From positions 6,225,501 to 6,289,500 of the forward strand of contig NZ_CP020370.1 of NCBI RefSeq assembly GCF_002813775.1: a stretch of 64,000 nt of DNA. Direction: 5' to 3'. Made by a program: the position numbers and the translations under genes. The notes below the pieces were generated by a model. That model was not told the DNA's origin. It did not search any database and was given only the letters and a program-made list of their open reading frames with translations. This document shows positions 37,733 to 46,742 of the stretch, piece after piece. The stretch's first letter is position 1; every line of letters begins with the position of its first letter. Source of the stretch: Candidatus Thiodictyon syntrophicum (lineage in GTDB: Bacteria > Pseudomonadota > Gammaproteobacteria > Chromatiales > Chromatiaceae).

Positions 37733-39556
37733 GTGATCGAAAACCTTCGCAATATCGCCATCATCGCCCATGTCGACCATGGCAAGACCACGCTGGTGGA
37801 CAAGCTGCTGCAGCAGTCGGGCACCCTGGGGGAGCGCTTCGGACCGGTCGAGCGGGTGATGGACAGCAACGATCTGGAAAAGGAGCGGGGCATCACCATC
37901 ACGTCCAAGAACACGGCCCTGCGCTGGAAGGACTACCGGATCAACATCGTCGACACCCCCGGGCACGCGGACTTCGGCGGCGAGGTGGAGCGGGTGCTGT
38001 CCATGGTGGACTCGGTGCTGCTGCTGGTGGACGCCCAGGAGGGGCCCATGCCGCAGACCCGCTTCGTCACCAGCAAGGCCTTCCAGCACGGGCTGCGCCC
38101 GATCGTGGTGATCAACAAGATCGACCGGCCGGGCGCCCGGCCCGACTGGGTGATCGACCAGGTCTTCGAGCTGTTCGACCGGCTCGGGGCCACCGATGAG
38201 CAGCTCGACTTCCCCATCGTCTATGCCTCCGCCATCAATGGCTACGCCGGCCTGACCGACGACGTGCACGAGGGGGACATGACCCCGATCTTCGAGGCGA
38301 TCATCCAACATTGCCCGCGGCCCCCGGTGGACCCGGACTCGCCCTTCCAGATGCAGATCTCCACGCTCGACTACTCCAGCTTCGTCGGTGCCATCGCGCT
38401 CGGGCGCATCCGCCACGGCAGCGTGAAGCCCAACCAGCAGGTGGTGGTGGTGAAGCCCGACGGCGTGCGCTACAAGGCCAAGATCGGCCTGGTCTACGGC
38501 TACCTGGGGCTGGAGCGCTACGAGGTACCCTCGGCCTCCGCCGGGGATATCGTGGCCCTGACCGGCATCGAGGCGCCCAACGTCTCCGACACCCTGTGCG
38601 ACCCGGACCATGTGGAGGCCATGCCGCAACTCACGGTGGACGAGCCGACGGTCACCATGACCTTCCAGGTCAACACCTCCCCCTTCGCCGGGCGTGAGGG
38701 CAAGTACCTGACCTCCCGCCAGCTCAAGGAGCGGTTGGAGCGCGAACTGATCCACAACGTGGCCCTGCGGGTCGAGGAAGGCACGGACCCGGAAAAGTTC
38801 CGCGTCTCCGGGCGCGGCGAGTTGCACCTGTCGATCCTGCTGGAGACCATGCGCCGCGAGGGCTATGAGTTGGCCGTGTCGCGCCCGGAGGTCATCTTCC
38901 GCGAGCTCGACGGCATCATCTGCGAGCCCTACGAGCAACTCACGGTCGATGTGGACGATCAGTACCAGGGGGCCATCATGCAGGCCCTGGGGGAGCGCAA
39001 GGGTGAATTGAAGGACATGGTCCCGGACGGCCAGGGCCGGGTGCGCCTGGATTATGAGATCCCCTCGCGCGGCCTGATCGGCTTTCAGACCGAGTTCATG
39101 ACGCTATCCTCCGGCAGCGGGCTGAAGTATCACAACTTCGACCACTACGGACCGGCCAACCAGGGCGGCATCGCGCCGCGGCGCAACGGTGCCCTGATCG
39201 CCAACGGCCAGGGCAAGGTGCTGGGCTACTCGCTCTTCAACCTGCAGGACCGCGGCCGCCTGCTGGTCTCCCCGGGGATGGAGGTCTACGAGGGCCAGGT
39301 CATCGGTATCCACTCGCGCGACAACGACCTGGTAGTGAATCCGCTCAAGGGCAAGCAGTTGACCAACATCCGCGCCTCGGGGACGGATGAGAACATCATC
39401 CTCACCCCGGCCATCCGCTTCACGCTCGAGCAGGCGCTGGAGTTCATCGAGGACGACGAACTGGTCGAGATCACCCCCGGGGCCATCCGTATCCGCAAGC
39501 GCTTCCTTACTGAGATCGAGCGCAAGCGCCATGCGCGCGCGCCGCGGGCCGAATGA
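37733..39556 (+). CDS. typA: Ribosome-associated GTPase TypA/BipA
   Basis: 607 residues, the standard length. G1 AHVDHGKT (12-19), G2 RGITIT (from 52), G3 DTPGH (74-78) and G4 NKID (128-131) are followed by EF-G-like domains and the TypA-specific C-terminal domain ([12 protein letters not shown]). It is a translational GTPase involved in 50S assembly and stress adaptation. The start is the GTG at 37733 with GGAG upstream; the frame is open for another 75 codons upstream but that part is not conserved. A composite repeat lies directly downstream. Confidence 0.93.
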   Translation: MIENLRNIAIIAHVDHGKTTLVDKLLQQSGTLGERFGPVERVMDSNDLEKERGITITSKNTALRWKDYRINIVDTPGHADFGGEVERVLSMVDSVLLLVDAQEGPMPQTRFVTSKAFQHGLRPIVVINKIDRPGARPDWVIDQVFELFDRLGATDEQLDFPIVYASAINGYAGLTDDVHEGDMTPIFEAIIQHCPRPPVDPDSPFQMQISTLDYSSFVGAIALGRIRHGSVKPNQQVVVVKPDGVRYKAKIGLVYGYLGLERYEVPSASAGDIVALTGIEAPNVSDTLCDPDHVEAMPQLTVDEPTVTMTFQVNTSPFAGREGKYLTSRQLKERLERELIHNVALRVEEGTDPEKFRVSGRGELHLSILLETMRREGYELAVSRPEVIFRELDGIICEPYEQLTVDVDDQYQGAIMQALGERKGELKDMVPDGQGRVRLDYEIPSRGLIGFQTEFMTLSSGSGLKYHNFDHYGPANQGGIAPRRNGALIANGQGKVLGYSLFNLQDRGRLLVSPGMEVYEGQVIGIHSRDNDLVVNPLKGKQLTNIRASGTDENIILTPAIRFTLEQALEFIEDDELVEITPGAIRIRKRFLTEIERKRHARAPRAE

Positions 39557-39604
39557 GCCGGGCCGCCTCGGCAACCCCGGCACACCGTTGGGAAAGTCGG
39601 GGAT

Positions 39605-39777
39605 CCAGTAGCACCTGACGCAATTGCTCGGACCATTGGCGTAGGGTGCGCCGTGCGCACCGTGAGAGGCTGCGGTTGATCGCGGCGGCCAGGGTTTCGG
39701 TCGGCGCCACGGCGCACCCTACAAACGCGGTGCGGTCAATAGCCCGAGCATTTTCATCATGCGGTACTGGTGTTTCA
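39605..39777. repeat. Dispersed palindromic element B, copy 1
   Basis: The core GTAGGGTGCGCCGTGCGCACC ... GGCGCACCCTAC (39641-39722) is flanked by GCACCTGACGCAATTGCTCGG on the left and GCGGTCAATAGCCCGAGCA on the right. The other copies (44327, 58096) carry the same flanks in inverted order. It is joined to element A downstream. Confidence 0.75.
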
Positions 39778-39792
39778 GCTGATCTTGCCTAT

Positions 39793-39982
39793 CGACCCCA
39801 ACGGGGTCGAACATACCAGCCCAGGGCAACGCCCTGGGTATGGGGTATCGCAGAGCCCAGCCCTGAAAGGGCGTGACATAACGGCGCGGCGCCTTATGTC
39901 ACGCCCTTTCAGGGCTAAGCGGAATAAATAACGCTATCCCAGGGCGGTGCCCTGGGCTGGTATAACGCGCCCCTGCGGGGCT
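39793..39982. repeat. Structured palindromic element A, copy 1
   Basis: Nested inverted arms: GACCCCAACGGGGTC, CATACCAGCCCAGGGCAACG, GCCCTGAAAGGGC (39860-39872) facing GCCCTTTCAGGGC (39903-39915), then CCCAGGGCGGTGCCCTGGGC and a final GCGGGGC hairpin. It lies between typA and the end of the GAF genes, where it could end or stabilise both transcripts. Confidence 0.8.
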
Positions 39983-40004
39983 TGCGCAGGCGCAAGAATA
40001 GACT

Positions 40005-40035
40005 GGTATCGGGAATCGCGCTTCACGGTACTGGT
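40005..40035. repeat. Short dispersed repeat (GGTATCGGGAATCGCGCTTCACGG)
   Basis: A near-copy of the sequence at 5925-5957, here next to element A and just before the end of the first GAF gene. Confidence 0.5.
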
Positions 40036-40043
40036 GTGTAACC

Positions 40044-41048
40044 CTACCGAACCCGCGCCCCGATCCCACCGGAGCCCCTGGAGTCGCGGAAGGAATCCCA
40101 GGGGCCAAACCCGGAGTCATCGTCGCCCCAGGGGTCCGACCGCTGGTCGGCGGCCGCAACGCTGCCGTCGACTACCCGCTGCAGCCGCTCGAGCACATCC
40201 GCGGCGAGGCGGGCATTACCCTTACTTTCGTGATAGTGGGCGATCTCCATCAGCTTGGAAACGGCGACCTGCGCCTGCTCGGTCCCGGATTCCTGTTCCA
40301 CAACCTTCAGGTACAGGCCGGCCGCCAGGTGCAGCCGACCCTCACCGTGGCGCTGCTGCGCCATGCGCAGCATCAGGTCGCTGCTGGTGCGATCCAGGTC
40401 CCCGCGGCCGGTGCCGACGGCGGGCCCGGCGACCCGGGCGGGAGGGACGGGCGGGAGGGACCGGACGGACGGGGAACAGGAGGCCCGGGAACCCTCGCTC
40501 ATAGGGCAAACCCAGGGCTCGGATTGACCCGAGGCGCACAGGACCGGGGCGATGAGGCTCCCGATGATCTCCATCAAGGCGAGATCGGACTGGGGGGAGC
40601 ACTCCTCATCGTAGCGGCGCAGTGCGGCCAAGACCCCGATCGGCAACTGCTCACGCACGATGGGCACGGCAAGAAAGGCGATCGGCTCGGGCGGGATTGC
40701 GTCCCGGTCTTCGACGCGGGCCAGAAAGCCGGGGTCCTGATGCACGTCGGCGACCAACACGGCCACGCCGGTTTCAAAGACCCGCCCCGTCACCCCCTCC
40801 CCGACGCGGTAGCGGCCGCGACCCACCTCTACCGGGGTCAGCCCGTGGGCGTAGCGGACGTAGATCTCCCGCGCGTCGGGGTCCGCGATCAGTACCCGTC
40901 CGCGCACCAGCCGGTGGGACACAGCCAGATAGCGCAGGATGTCCTGGATACGGGACTCGGCATCATCCCCACGGCTGACGATGCGGGAGATTTGCAGCAG
41001 TGCCAGCAAATCGGCCCCGGGAGGGGTGTGGCTCAAGGGTGTATCCAT
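40044..41048 (-). CDS. NifA-like GAF-domain protein with TPR-like tail (copy 1)
   Basis: 334 residues. The N-terminal GAF domain (about 12-180) closely follows the sensory domain of NifA: RIQDILRYLAV, YAHGLTPVEVGRGRYRVGEG, GVAVLVADVHQDPGF. There is no AAA+ or DNA-binding domain. The C-terminal 110 residues are helical and TPR-like (QRHGEGRLHLAAGLYLKVV). A partner-binding adaptor that responds to a small molecule or redox state is likely. Good Shine-Dalgarno (CCGGAG) before the ATG at 41048. A perfect 18-bp palindrome lies about 70 bases upstream. Confidence 0.75.
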   Translation of the reverse strand: MDTPLSHTPPGADLLALLQISRIVSRGDDAESRIQDILRYLAVSHRLVRGRVLIADPDAREIYVRYAHGLTPVEVGRGRYRVGEGVTGRVFETGVAVLVADVHQDPGFLARVEDRDAIPPEPIAFLAVPIVREQLPIGVLAALRRYDEECSPQSDLALMEIIGSLIAPVLCASGQSEPWVCPMSEGSRASCSPSVRSLPPVPPARVAGPAVGTGRGDLDRTSSDLMLRMAQQRHGEGRLHLAAGLYLKVVEQESGTEQAQVAVSKLMEIAHYHESKGNARLAADVLERLQRVVDGSVAAADQRSDPWGDDDSGFGPWDSFRDSRGSGGIGARVR

Positions 41049-41113
41049 GAAGAACTCCGGTTGACAGGATCATCTTCATAGTTATGCCGACCGCCCGTCG
41101 CAAGCCAGTAAAT

Positions 41114-41131
41114 ATGCGTAAATTTACGCAT
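41114..41131. promoter_or_regulatory. Perfect 18-bp palindrome ATGCGTAAATTTACGCAT
   Basis: It lies in the 125-base gap between the two GAF genes, 66-83 bases upstream of the start of copy 1. Its size and symmetry are those of a dimeric regulator site. The cognate regulator is unknown. Confidence 0.6.
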
Positions 41132-41173
41132 TCTTAACCAATTGATCCAAGCGCGACGGGCCGGGGACCCGCG

Positions 41174-42133
41174 TTACCGAAGCCGCGCCGCAATGCCGCC
41201 GGAGCCTCCGGAGTCGCCGAAGGAGTCCCGGTCGGTGGTCGCGCCACCCCGGTCGCCCCAGGAATCGAGCCCCCGACCACCGTCCGCACGGCCGCCGCCC
41301 TCGTCGAGCGCCCGCTGCAGCCGATCCAGCACATCGGCGGCCAGCCGGGTAGCGCCCCGACCCTCGTAATACCCGGCGATCTCCAGCAGCTTGGACTTGG
41401 CGAGCAGGGCCTGCTCGCTCCCGTGATACTGCCCCGCGACCTTGAGGTAAAGGTCCGCCGCCTGGTGCAGCCGCCCTTGCGCGTGCCGCTGCGCGGCCAT
41501 CCGCGCCATCAGGTCGCGGCTGGCGCTGTCCGGGTCCGCGGCACCCGGACTGACCAGGGAGCGCGCCGACCGCGGCTCCTGCGGCATCGGCGCGGCCCAG
41601 GGCCGGGCCTGCGGATCGGTGCACAGGATCTGGGCGATCAGGGTCGCGATGACCTCCATCAGTGCAAGATCGCACTGGGCGGAGCGCTCGTGGTTGCGCA
41701 GCCGGTGGGCGGCCAGGACCCCGACCGGCAGGTGGTCGCGCACGATCGGCACGGCAAGAAAGGCGATCTGCTCGGGCGGCAGCGCGCCCCGGGTCACGGC
41801 GCGGGCCAGATAGCCGGGTTCGTCGTGCACATTGGCGACCAGCGCGGCCTCCCCGGTCTGGAAGACCCGCCCGGACACGCCTTCACCGATACGGTAACGG
41901 CCGCGCTCCAGTTCGGCCGGGGTCAGGCCGTGGGCGTAACGGATATAGATCTCGCCCGCGGCGGGGTCCGCCAGCATGACGCGGCCGCGCACCAGCCCGG
42001 GGGAACCGGCCAGGTGGCGCAGGATGTCCTGGATACGTGACTCGGCGTCGTCCCCGCGGGAGACGACGCGGGCAATTTGCTGGAGCGCCAGCAACTCGGC
42101 GCCGGGGGCGGTGTCGATTTCGGTGGTGTCCAT
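41174..42133 (-). CDS. NifA-like GAF-domain protein with TPR-like tail (copy 2)
   Basis: 319 residues from the ATG at 42133; a start 14 codons upstream (42175) would lie beyond a CRP-like site and is less likely. It is colinear with copy 1 over its whole length (RIQDILRHLAGS, YAHGLTPAELERGRYRIGEG, QRHAQGRLHQAADLYLKVA, and the same GGSGGIAARLR end), so the pair arose by tandem duplication. Divergence is large enough to suggest distinct ligands or roles. No output domain is present. Confidence 0.75.
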   Translation of the reverse strand: MDTTEIDTAPGAELLALQQIARVVSRGDDAESRIQDILRHLAGSPGLVRGRVMLADPAAGEIYIRYAHGLTPAELERGRYRIGEGVSGRVFQTGEAALVANVHDEPGYLARAVTRGALPPEQIAFLAVPIVRDHLPVGVLAAHRLRNHERSAQCDLALMEVIATLIAQILCTDPQARPWAAPMPQEPRSARSLVSPGAADPDSASRDLMARMAAQRHAQGRLHQAADLYLKVAGQYHGSEQALLAKSKLLEIAGYYEGRGATRLAADVLDRLQRALDEGGGRADGGRGLDSWGDRGGATTDRDSFGDSGGSGGIAARLR

Positions 42134-42151
42134 GGGATTTCCGATTGAAAG

Positions 42152-42167
42152 TGTGACTTGAGTCACA
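42152..42167. promoter_or_regulatory. CRP/FNR-family-type site TGTGACTTGAGTCACA
   Basis: TGTGA-N6-TCACA matches the CRP consensus in both half-sites. It lies 18-34 bases upstream of the ATG of GAF copy 2 and just downstream of a possible extended -10 (TGCATAAT on the minus strand). Its position would suit repression more than activation. Confidence 0.6.
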
Positions 42168-42720
42168 TTATGCAATCATTGGACCAGGCGCCGCCGGACT
42201 TGCCTGAAATCCGGCACCGAGGCCCCGGCGAAAAGCCCGTCGCGAACACAATAAATATTTCTTATCATTGGCTTACGCACCATTGCCGGATCTCCGCCCG
42301 GGACCCGCGCCGAGCCTCGTCAAGCCTTGGCGATTGTTCGCGTTCCTCCACGGACTCAGGCGCCTTCCAGGACCATGCGCGGCTGAGTGTGCATTTTCGG
42401 ACGCTTCCTGCCGCGGCATTGCCCCAAGCCGACGGCGTTTGGTCAGGCGGCGTTGGAAAGCTAACATGGACCCCCCTGCCCAGGCCGGCTACCGCTGCCG
42501 CTAAGTCAAGCGCCGACGGCCAACCCTCTCGTTCCCACGCTCCCGCGTGGGAATGCCGTGCGGGCGCTCCGCGTCCGGTCTTGGCACTGGACGCAAAGCG
42601 CCCGCACTTAGCTCCCACGCAGGAGCGTGGGAGCCAGAAGGGCCTAGCTTAGCGGCAGTGAGGCCGAGGTCCTTAGTGATCGGCGACGGGTCATGCCCCC
42701 CACTCTTCCAAGGTGCCCAG
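42168..42720. other. Intergenic region with REP-like element
   Basis: About 550 bases without a gene. From 42495 to 42660 there is an element with ends GCCGCTAAGTCAAGC and GCTTAGCGGCAGTG. Within it are hairpins CTCGTTCCCACGC / GCGTGGGA, GCGGGCGCTCCGCGTCC and CTCCCACGCAGGAGCGTGGGAG. Related motifs occur near 325-410. Confidence 0.55.
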
Positions 42721-44316
42721 ATGTCTTTACCGCGCTCCCTATCGTTACCCTCCTGGCCCCTGCTCGCGTCGCTCATCGCGCCCCAGGCCGGGGCGGTCTG
42801 CCCGCCCGGCGGGGGTCTCACCCTGCTGCATTTCAACGATTTCCACGGTCAACTGGAGTCCTACACGGACCCCCGGGAGCAGGTCGAACGCGGCGGCATC
42901 GCCCACCTCGCCGGCACCATCGCCGACCTTCGGGCGCAGGTCCAGGCCGGTCACCCGGGCCGCCCGGTGCTGCTGCTGTTCGGCGGCGACCTGCTGCAAG
43001 GCACCCTGACCTCCAGCCTCTTTCTGGGCGTGCCGGACCTCGCGCTCTTCGGGCGCATGGGGGTGGACGCCGCGGTGATGGGCAATCACGAACTGGACTA
43101 TGGGCAGGACACCTTTCGCCGCCTGGCCGCGCTTGCCCCCTTCCCGATCCTGACCGCCAACGTTGAATCCAACCCGGAGCCGCTGCCGGTGCGGCCCCAG
43201 GTGCTCATCGAGCGGCCGGTCGCACCGGGAACGGGCGCGGTGCGCGTGGCGGTCCTGGGACTCACCGCCCCGGAACTGTCCACCGCCACCCACCCGCGCA
43301 ACATGATCGGTCTGAGCGTGGAAGAGCCGGTGGCCGTCGCGGGGCGCCTGGTGCCCGACCTGCGTGAGGGGGCCGACCTGATGGTCGTGCTGTCGCACAT
43401 GGGGATCGCGCAGGACCGCCGCCTCGCCCGCACCGTCCCCGGGATCGACCTGATCGTGGGCGGCCACAACCACAATCTCTATACCGAGCCGGTGCTGGAG
43501 GGCGAGACGGCCATCGTCCAGGTCGGCGAGCGGGGCGGCTGGCTGGGACGCATGGACTTCGACTGCCGGGACGGACACCTGGCCCGCACCGGTTACCAGG
43601 TCCTACCGATTACCGCCGCGAGCCCCGAGGACGCGCCGATGGCGGCCGAGGTCCGGCGCATCGCCGCGCAGGCGAACCTGGAACTCGACCAGCAGGTCGG
43701 CACCAGTACCCGGGGACTGAGCGCCCAGCGTGAGCTGATCCGCCGGGGCGAGGCCCCCTTCGGCGACTTCGTCGCCGACCTGGCGCGCGAGATCACCCTG
43801 ACCGAGGTCGCCCTGTTCAACGGCGGCGGCTTTCGCGCGAGCATCCCGGCGGGTCCGGTCACCCTCAAGGCAATCTACCTGGCCATGCCCTTCCGCAATG
43901 AACTGGTCGTCGGCAATCTGAGCGGTGAGCAGCTCCAGGCCGCCCTGGAGCGCAGCGCCGCGCTGGACCCGCTGGACAACCCCGGGGGCTTCCTGCAGGT
44001 CTCCGGGCTGCGCTATGTCATCGCCGGGGGACACCTGGCCTCCGCCACCCTGGCCGGTGCACCCATCGACCCGGCGCGGCGCTATCGCGTCGTCACCTCG
44101 GACTACCTGGCCGCCGGCGGCGACGGATACACCATGCTCAAGGCCATGGACAATCAGGTGATGACGGGGCGCCTGATCTCCGACATGGTGATCGAGGCCT
44201 TCCGCACCGCCAGCCCCATCGACCCGCAACCGGACGGGCGCATTCAGATTCAGGATTTACGCGCAGAGCAATCCGCGATCCCGGACGCCCGGAGGCGCGT
44301 AAATCCTGAAAAATAA
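42721..44316 (+). CDS. 5'-nucleotidase/2',3'-cyclic phosphodiesterase family protein
   Basis: 531 residues of the UshA-type family. A signal peptide (SLSLPSWPLLASLIAPQAGA) is followed by metal-site motifs HFNDFHG (37-43), GGDLLQGT (from 88), GNHELDYG (from 121) and GGHNHNLY. The C-terminal substrate domain carries NGGGFRASIP and the late YTMLKAMDN. It should hydrolyse extracytoplasmic nucleotides to nucleosides and phosphate. The ATG at 42721 gives the signal peptide directly. The 3' end lies inside a 16-bp inverted repeat (44249-44310). Confidence 0.88.
   Translation: MSLPRSLSLPSWPLLASLIAPQAGAVCPPGGGLTLLHFNDFHGQLESYTDPREQVERGGIAHLAGTIADLRAQVQAGHPGRPVLLLFGGDLLQGTLTSSLFLGVPDLALFGRMGVDAAVMGNHELDYGQDTFRRLAALAPFPILTANVESNPEPLPVRPQVLIERPVAPGTGAVRVAVLGLTAPELSTATHPRNMIGLSVEEPVAVAGRLVPDLREGADLMVVLSHMGIAQDRRLARTVPGIDLIVGGHNHNLYTEPVLEGETAIVQVGERGGWLGRMDFDCRDGHLARTGYQVLPITAASPEDAPMAAEVRRIAAQANLELDQQVGTSTRGLSAQRELIRRGEAPFGDFVADLAREITLTEVALFNGGGFRASIPAGPVTLKAIYLAMPFRNELVVGNLSGEQLQAALERSAALDPLDNPGGFLQVSGLRYVIAGGHLASATLAGAPIDPARRYRVVTSDYLAAGGDGYTMLKAMDNQVMTGRLISDMVIEAFRTASPIDPQPDGRIQIQDLRAEQSAIPDARRRVNPEK
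44249..44310. repeat. Perfect 16-bp inverted repeat at the 3' end of the nucleotidase gene
   Basis: TTCAGGATTTACGCGC (44249-44264) and GCGCGTAAATCCTGAA (44295-44310) are exact complements. The stop codon follows within six bases. No T-run follows on either strand, so it is not a standard intrinsic terminator. Confidence 0.75.
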
Positions 44317-44326
44317 GGGATGGAAA

Positions 44327-44477
44327 TGCTCGGACCATTGACCGCTCCGCAATCGTAGGGTGCGCCGTGCGCACCACGGCGCCGACCGAAACCCTGGCCG
44401 CGGCGATCAACCGCAGTCCCTCAAGGTGCACACGACGCACCCTACGCCAATGGTCCGGGTAAGTGCGTCGGGTGATA
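44327..44477. repeat. Dispersed palindromic element B, copy 2
   Basis: AAATGCTCGGACCATTGACCGC on the left, the core GTAGGGTGCGCC ... ACGCACCCTAC (about 44356-44442) and GCCAATGGTCCGGGTAAG on the right. It fills the gap between the convergent nucleotidase and plsC genes, without an element A next to it. Confidence 0.72.
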
Positions 44478-44485
44478 CCAGACTC

Positions 44486-45301
44486 TCAGCCCGGACGCGC
44501 CGCTCGCGGCCGCCCGCGCCGCCCCGCCGTCTCCGGCAGGCCCAATGCGGACAGGATCGCCAACCTGGCCTGGCCGGACAGGGAGCGCGGTCCGGCCTCC
44601 GGTCCCGGGTGGATCGGGGTGAGGAACTGCACCCTGGCGGCCAGGCCCGGGTGGCGCAGGACGCCCCAGAGGTTGGCGGCCAGGGTCTGATCGCCCACAT
44701 AGGCGATACTGCGATCGGGCGGGGGCGCGTCGGTGCAGCGGTAGCAGAGTGCGACCGGCTGGACCCCCAGGCCCGGTTGCAGGGCGATGGCGAAGAGGGG
44801 GGGATAGAAGCGGGCCACCCCGTCCCCGTCGGTGGTGGTGCCCTCGGGGAAGATCACGAGCGAGCCGCCGCGGGCGATGCGCGCACCGATCTCCGTGGTG
44901 ACCGCGCCGACCTGGTTGGCACCGCGCGCGATGAAGAGGGTCCCGACCACGGCCGACATCCAGCCGATCACGGGCCAGTGACGGACCTCGGACTTGGACA
45001 GGAAGCCCAGTTGCCCCTGGGCGCCCAGCACCAGCACGTCCAGCCAGGTAATGTGATTGCAGACCAGGAGACAGCGCTCCGCGATCGTGCCCGTCACCTC
45101 CACCCGCACCCCCAGTGCCCGGCAGGCCCGCCGGTACCACCACTGCACGAGCGCGGGCAACCAGGCGGGGCGCGCCTCGGCCCGGGAGACCAGGCGGACC
45201 CAGCCGAGGATCAGTATCCCGGTCGTCACATGCTCGAAGTAGCGCAGGCCGCGCCAGAGGGTGGTCAAGGCCGCGGCGCGTCTTGGTCCGGAGTTGGACA
45301 T
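44486..45301 (-). CDS. 1-acyl-sn-glycerol-3-phosphate acyltransferase (PlsC family)
   Basis: 271 residues. One N-terminal membrane helix, then NHITWLD (HX4D catalytic motif) and VIFPEGTTTDG. It should form phosphatidic acid from lysophosphatidic acid at the inner membrane, or be a related lyso-lipid acyltransferase. The ATG at 45301 lies four bases after the dsbB stop, so it is the last gene of a crcB-DUF190-dsbB-plsC run. It differs from the PlsC domain in the fused protein at 5958. Confidence 0.88.
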   Translation of the reverse strand: MSNSGPRRAAALTTLWRGLRYFEHVTTGILILGWVRLVSRAEARPAWLPALVQWWYRRACRALGVRVEVTGTIAERCLLVCNHITWLDVLVLGAQGQLGFLSKSEVRHWPVIGWMSAVVGTLFIARGANQVGAVTTEIGARIARGGSLVIFPEGTTTDGDGVARFYPPLFAIALQPGLGVQPVALCYRCTDAPPPDRSIAYVGDQTLAANLWGVLRHPGLAARVQFLTPIHPGPEAGPRSLSGQARLAILSALGLPETAGRRGRPRAARPG

Positions 45302-45305
45302 CGGC

Positions 45306-45818
45306 TCAGGCACCCAGTCCGGGGATACGCCGGCGCGCGGCGATGGCCCAGAGGGCGCCGACCACACAGGCACTGAAGCCGACCAGGGCCCACTGCGCCA
45401 GGCCGAGCCCGAGGATCGGCGGCCCGGCCTCGTCACAGAACCCGGTGGCCAGAAACAGCGTCGGCAGGCGTTCACCCAACCAGTCGACCAGCGGGTCGAT
45501 GAAGCCCAGGGGCCCGCCGCCGCAGGAGGCGCTGTCCGGCGGTTGGAGTTGCAGCCACACCTGGTAGGCGCTGATCCCGACCCCGGCCAGCGCGCAGGAC
45601 AGCACGAGCAGCCCCGGGACCAGGGCCGCCCGACGCGGCCCGAGCCCGGCCGCCGCCAGGGCGAGCAGGCCCAGGACGATGAACAGCAGGCGCTGGAAGA
45701 TGCACAGCGCGCAGGGGCGCAGATCCAGCCAGACGGTGAGGATCAGGCTGCCGACCACGAGCGCCAGACAGCCGGCACCCAGCACCGACCAGAGCAGGCG
45801 CGCGCTCGGACGGATCAT
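45306..45818 (-). CDS. dsbB: Disulfide bond formation protein DsbB
   Basis: 170 residues with four membrane helices. The first periplasmic loop has RPCALCIFQR (Cys36, Cys39); the second loop has Cys99 and Cys128. This is the full DsbB set that passes electrons from DsbA to quinone. The start ATG at 45818 overlaps the DUF190 stop by four bases. The frame is open further upstream through DUF190 but in the wrong sense for a DsbB N-terminus. dsbA is not in the window. Confidence 0.9.
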   Translation of the reverse strand: MIRPSARLLWSVLGAGCLALVVGSLILTVWLDLRPCALCIFQRLLFIVLGLLALAAAGLGPRRAALVPGLLVLSCALAGVGISAYQVWLQLQPPDSASCGGGPLGFIDPLVDWLGERLPTLFLATGFCDEAGPPILGLGLAQWALVGFSACVVGALWAIAARRRIPGLGA

Positions 45819-46141
45819 GACGCCACCCCATCGGTGAAGCCAAAGTCCACCGGCACCCGCAGATAAAAGAGGTTCAGACCCTGCGCCACGATGTGGGCGA
45901 GAAAGCGGTCCGCCTCGTCCGCCGTGACGACAAATCCCACCTCCACCGGCAGGTCCCCGGCCAGCTCGAAGAACTGCTCCTCGTGCAGCCGCCCGTGGCG
46001 CCCGTAGCCGGCCAGGGCGCGGAAGGCCGAGCCGCCGTTCAGGCCGAGCGTCTTCGCCTCCTCCAGCAGCCACTCATAGGCGAGACGATGGCGGTGGCGG
46101 CGCTTCTCCGCCACATAGAATTTGAGAAAGCAGCCGTTCAT
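45815..46141 (-). CDS. DUF190 family protein
   Basis: 108 residues. LKFYVAEKRRHRHRLAYEWLLEEAKTLGLNGGSAFRALAGYGRHG is the DUF190 (COG1993) signature, a PII-like small fold. Such genes are commonly next to crcB, and they may regulate or assist fluoride export. Here crcB lies upstream on the same strand, but an inverted-repeat element of 141 bases (46197-46337) sits between. The stop overlaps the dsbB start. Confidence 0.85.
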   Translation of the reverse strand: MNGCFLKFYVAEKRRHRHRLAYEWLLEEAKTLGLNGGSAFRALAGYGRHGRLHEEQFFELAGDLPVEVGFVVTADEADRFLAHIVAQGLNLFYLRVPVDFGFTDGVAS

Positions 46142-46196
46142 GATGGGTTTCCTATCGGTTCGTCAGGGTCCGCGGCGGCCGATACCATAGCAATCA

Positions 46197-46337
46197 TCCA
46201 CAGATGAACACAGATGAACACAGATTATTCATTGGCTTAGGCTTAGTCGTGGGCTCACCTTGCGGGTGACGCCGGCAGGAGCGATAAGCGCATGACGATT
46301 CAAAGAAAATCTGTGTTCATCTGTGTTCATCTGTGGA
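46197..46337. repeat. Inverted-repeat element with TCCACAGATGAACACAG ends, copy 2
   Basis: The ends TCCACAGATGAACACAGATG and TTCATCTGTGTTCATCTGTGGA are inverted, with both ends carrying the doubled ACAGATGAAC unit. The centre resembles copy 1 (23158) only loosely. It sits within the predicted crcB-DUF190 transcript. Confidence 0.8.
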
Positions 46338-46358
46338 TTTTTTGGTTAAGGGCAAGCG

Positions 46359-46742
46359 TCAGGACCGTAGCATGATCAGGTTGGCCAGGGCCATCCCGAG
46401 CGCCGTCAGCGCGAATGAGCCGGCCAGGTGCGAGCCCGCGGCAGCAAGGCCCCAGCCATATTCGCCCCGGGCCAACAGGGAAACCACCTCCGCCGAAAAG
46501 GTCGAAAAGGTGGTGAGGCCACCGAGAAAGCCGGTGATGAAGAAGAGCCGCAGCTCCGGCGGCAGGCCCGGATGACGGCCGAGCCAGGCCACCGCGAAGC
46601 CGACCAGCAGGCCGCCCAGCAGGTTGGCCGCCAGGGTCCCCAAGGGCAAGGTGGGAAAGACGCCATTGAGCCGCAGACCCAGGCCCCAACGCAGCAAGGC
46701 GCCCAGACCGGCGCCGGTGAAGACGGCAAAGACAGCAATCAA
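46359..46742 (-). CDS. crcB: Fluoride ion transporter CrcB/Fluc
   Basis: 127 residues with four membrane helices. [25 protein letters not shown] and [16 protein letters not shown] are the Fluc signatures, including the Phe and Thr/Ser of the fluoride pore. It works as a dual-topology dimer that exports fluoride. No ATG lies at the N-terminus; TTG at 46742 (LIAVFAVF) with GGGGA upstream is the best start. No fluoride riboswitch was recognised upstream. Confidence 0.88.
   Translation of the reverse strand: MIAVFAVFTGAGLGALLRWGLGLRLNGVFPTLPLGTLAANLLGGLLVGFAVAWLGRHPGLPPELRLFFITGFLGGLTTFSTFSAEVVSLLARGEYGWGLAAAGSHLAGSFALTALGMALANLIMLRS

Noticed and set aside
44249-44310. Intrinsic terminator after the nucleotidase gene
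   Set aside because: The 16-bp stem is perfect but is not followed by a T-run on either strand.
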